A stretch of DNA of 43,998 nucleotides from Pseudomonadota bacterium (lineage in GTDB: Bacteria; Pseudomonadota; Gammaproteobacteria; Burkholderiales; Burkholderiaceae_C): the NCBI GenBank assembly GCA_018241325.1, contig JAFEEB010000003.1:5123-49120 (forward strand), written 5' to 3'. Below are positions 42,277 through 43,998 of this stretch, one piece after another. The notes below the pieces were generated by a model. The model did no database searches and was not told the DNA's origin. It worked only from the letters and a program-made list of their open reading frames with translations. A program made the position numbers and the translations under genes. Position 1 is the first letter of the stretch. Every line of letters starts with the position of its first letter.

Positions 42277-42404
42277 CACCCCCAGTCTCCACTCGCTTCG
42301 CGATGTTCCGCCCACCCCCTCAAGGGGGCATCGCCCCTGGCCGGGGAAACCCCGGCCACGGCGATCGCTGGCCTGGCCTGCTCCGCGGCCATTCGGCTCT
42401 TTGC
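42277..42404. repeat. Repeat family D, copy 2 (between livG and livF)
   Basis: Nearly identical to 17941-18068: same CACCCCCAGTCTCCACTCG start, CCCCCTCAAGGGGGCATCGC, CCGGGGAAACCCCGG hairpin, CACGGCGATCGCTGGC and CTGCTCCGCGGCCAT. It begins 2 bp after the livG stop, as copy 1 does after its gene, and occupies most of the 174-bp livG-livF gap. Confidence 0.88.
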
Positions 42405-42448
42405 GTTTCATGCCTTGCGGGTGGCGCGCGACGCCATGGATTACTGAC

Positions 42449-43222
42449 ATGAGCAACATCGTCCTTCAACTGGCCAACGTCGAAAGCGCCTACGGCCCCA
42501 TCAAGGCCATCCGCGGCGTCAGCCTGCAGGTGCAGCAGGGCCGCATCGCCACCGTGCTGGGCAGCAACGGCGCGGGCAAGACCACCATCTTGAAAACCAT
42601 CTCCGGCATCATCGACCCGCGCAAGGGCAGCGTGCATTTCAAGAGCACGGACATCACCGCCAGGGACCCGGCCTTCATCGTGCAGCAGGGCCTGATGCAC
42701 GTGCCCGAGGGGCGCGAGGTGTTTCCTCTGCTGTCCGTGCACGACAACCTGCTGATGGGCGCCTACACCCGCCGTGACCGCGACGGCGTGGCGCGCGACA
42801 TGGAGCAGGTCTATGCCTACTTCCCCATCCTCAAGGAGCGCAGTGCGCAGGACGCGGGCCTCCTGTCGGGCGGCCAGCAGCAGATGCTGGCCATCAGCCG
42901 CGCGCTGATGGCCAGCCCCGAGCTCATCCTGCTGGACGAGCCCAGCCTGGGCCTGTCTCCCAAGCTGACCAAGGAAATTTTCGAGATCGTGGTGCGCATC
43001 AACCGCGAGCGCGGCACCACCATCTTGCTGGTGGAGCAAAACGCCAACATGGCGCTGAACGCCGCCGACGACGGCTACGTGCTGGAGAACGGCCGCATCG
43101 TGATGGAAGACACCTGCGCCCACCTGCGCGAGAAGGAGGACATCAAGGAGTTCTACCTGGGCATGAAGGAGTCCGGCGTGCGCGGCGAGCGGCGCTGGAA
43201 GAAGAAGAAAACTTGGCGATGA
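42449..43222 (+). CDS. livF: ABC transporter ATPase LivF
   Basis: Second cytoplasmic ATPase of the Liv importer, 257 residues. Walker A is GSNGAGKTTILK, the Q-loop region QQGLMHVPEGREVFPLLSV is characteristic of LivF (PEGR), the signature is LLSGGQQQMLAISRAL, Walker B is LILLDEPSLGLSP, and VEQNANMALNAADDGYVLENG holds the switch region. The start ATG 42449 (MSNIVLQLANVESAYG) is chosen over the upstream ATG at 42401, whose extension falls in repeat sequence. The C terminus ends in a Lys-rich RRWKKKKTWR tail. Confidence 0.95.
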   Translation: MSNIVLQLANVESAYGPIKAIRGVSLQVQQGRIATVLGSNGAGKTTILKTISGIIDPRKGSVHFKSTDITARDPAFIVQQGLMHVPEGREVFPLLSVHDNLLMGAYTRRDRDGVARDMEQVYAYFPILKERSAQDAGLLSGGQQQMLAISRALMASPELILLDEPSLGLSPKLTKEIFEIVVRINRERGTTILLVEQNANMALNAADDGYVLENGRIVMEDTCAHLREKEDIKEFYLGMKESGVRGERRWKKKKTWR

Positions 43223-43240
43223 ACGAATCCATGGACACAC

Positions 43241-43356
43241 ACCTGAGCCGCCGCCGGGCCGCCCCAAGACGGCGAACGCCCACGGCGCCGACGAAGTCGG
43301 GGCCCCTTCCCCGACCGGGGGCAGCGCAGCAGGCGCAGTCGCGCAGCGTGGGGGCG
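43241..43356. repeat. Repeat family C copy between livF and the acyl-CoA synthetase
   Basis: Diverged copy of the gspJ-leader repeat: GCCGCCGGGCCGCCCCAAGA, a CCCGACCGGGGG dyad, GCAGCGCAGCAGGCGCAG and a GCGCAGCGTGGGGGCGCC end, which runs directly into the ATG. The G-rich terminus sits at the ribosome-site distance from the start codon, as in the gsp operon. Confidence 0.75.
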
Positions 43357-43358
43357 CC

Positions 43359-43998
43359 ATGAGCAATTTGTGGGACCTGTCGCGCATCCAGCCGCGCACC
43401 GACATCGTGGTGCCGGGCGACACCATCGCCGCCATGTTCTGGAACGCGGTGGCCCAGCGCGGCGACGCCATCTGGCTGCGCGAGAAGGATCTGGGCCTGT
43501 GGCGCAGCTGGAGCTGGACGCAGGTGGGCGAAGCCGTGGCCGAGATCGCCGGCGGCCTGATGAGCCTGGGCCTGGCCGCGGGCGAGACCGCCTCGATCCT
43601 GTCCAACACCGTGCCCGAATGGGTGCTGGCCGATCTGGCCGTGCTGTCCTGCAGCGGCGTGGCCAACGGCATCTACCCCACCGACGCCGCAAGCCAAGTG
43701 CACTACCTGTGCGAGGACTCACGCACCCGCGTGCTGTTCGTCCAAGACGACGAGCAGCTCGACAAGGCGCTGGAGGTGCGCGAGCAATTGCCGCTGCTCG
43801 CCAAGATCGTCGTGTTCGACATGGAGGGCCTGCGCGACATGCAGGACCCGCAGGTCATCAGCCTGGCGGCCCTGCGCGAGCGGGGGCGCGCCTACAACCA
43901 CCAGCATCCGGATGAGCTCAAGCAGCGCGTGGCGGCCGTGCAGCCCGAGGACCTGGCGATCCTGGTCTACACCTCGGGCACCACCGGCAAGCCCAAGG
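43359..43998 (+). CDS. AMP-dependent acyl-CoA synthetase, N-terminal part (cut by right edge)
   Basis: The frame opens at ATG 43359 (MSNLWDLSRIQPRTDIVVPG) and is uninterrupted for 213 codons to the window end, in which the A3 P-loop VYTSGTTGKPK is just reached. Earlier motifs: DTIAAMFWNAVAQRGDAIWL, RSWSWTQVGEAVAEIAGGLM, NTVPEWVLADLAVLSCSGVA and ANGIYPTDAASQVHYLCEDS, the last typical of long-chain acyl-CoA synthetases (FadD15-like group) rather than acetyl-CoA ligases. Its position directly after livF suggests it activates the acid imported by the Liv system. The C-terminal half, with the adenylation hinge and catalytic Lys, is not visible. Confidence 0.88.
   Translation, partial: MSNLWDLSRIQPRTDIVVPGDTIAAMFWNAVAQRGDAIWLREKDLGLWRSWSWTQVGEAVAEIAGGLMSLGLAAGETASILSNTVPEWVLADLAVLSCSGVANGIYPTDAASQVHYLCEDSRTRVLFVQDDEQLDKALEVREQLPLLAKIVVFDMEGLRDMQDPQVISLAALRERGRAYNHQHPDELKQRVAAVQPEDLAILVYTSGTTGKPK

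Overview
The window is a GC-rich stretch of chromosome that reads like a betaproteobacterium of the order Burkholderiales, most likely family Comamonadaceae. This is inferred from the base composition, the gene families (IcmF, a persulfide dioxygenase-rhodanese fusion, PhaF-type phasin, Liv transporter next to acyl-CoA synthetase) and dense families of short intergenic repeats. No rRNA, tRNA, CRISPR array, prophage or insertion-sequence transposase was seen.

Layout. 1-5857 (minus strand): a type II secretion operon gspE-F-G-H-I-J and the start of gspK, running off the left edge. 6063-11505 (minus): a dTDP-L-rhamnose operon rmlB-D-A-C followed by a glycosyltransferase and a membrane acyltransferase, every junction being a 4-nt ATGA overlap. 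11664-15449: phasin, a DUF3108 protein, a TetR regulator, a second acyltransferase and an acyl-CoA-binding protein. 15494-22337: a lipoprotein aminopeptidase, an M20 amidohydrolase, an M14-like DUF2817 protein, type III pantothenate kinase, a BON-LysM protein and an amidase. 22670-29879: a persulfide dioxygenase-rhodanese fusion divergent from the fused B12-dependent isobutyryl-CoA mutase IcmF, a cytidine/guanine-type deaminase and a medium-chain-type acyl-CoA synthetase. 29996-34634: gamma-glutamyltransferase, a YbaN-type membrane protein, AMP nucleosidase and an AbrB/PIN toxin-antitoxin pair. 34641-39156 (minus): FadB-type multifunctional protein, thiolase and a crotonase. 39262-43998 (plus): livH-livM-livG-livF and the 5' part of an AMP-forming acyl-CoA synthetase cut by the right edge.

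Functionally the right half is dominated by acyl-CoA chemistry: import of branched or organic acids, activation to CoA thioesters, beta-oxidation and B12-dependent isomerisation. The phasin suggests that polyhydroxyalkanoate storage is the sink. The left half concerns the cell envelope: protein secretion and rhamnose glycan.

The least expected signal is the repeats. At least four families of short, partly palindromic repeats sit at gene junctions. In the gsp operon they lie inside the reading frames of gspH, gspI, gspJ and probably gspK, exactly in the stretch that encodes the cleavable prepilin leader. Another family (core GATAGCTG-TTGCGC) is found between genes and also in frame inside rmlD, an aminopeptidase gene and an amidase gene. 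Repeats also occupy three successive junctions of the liv operon, one copy ending right at a start codon.
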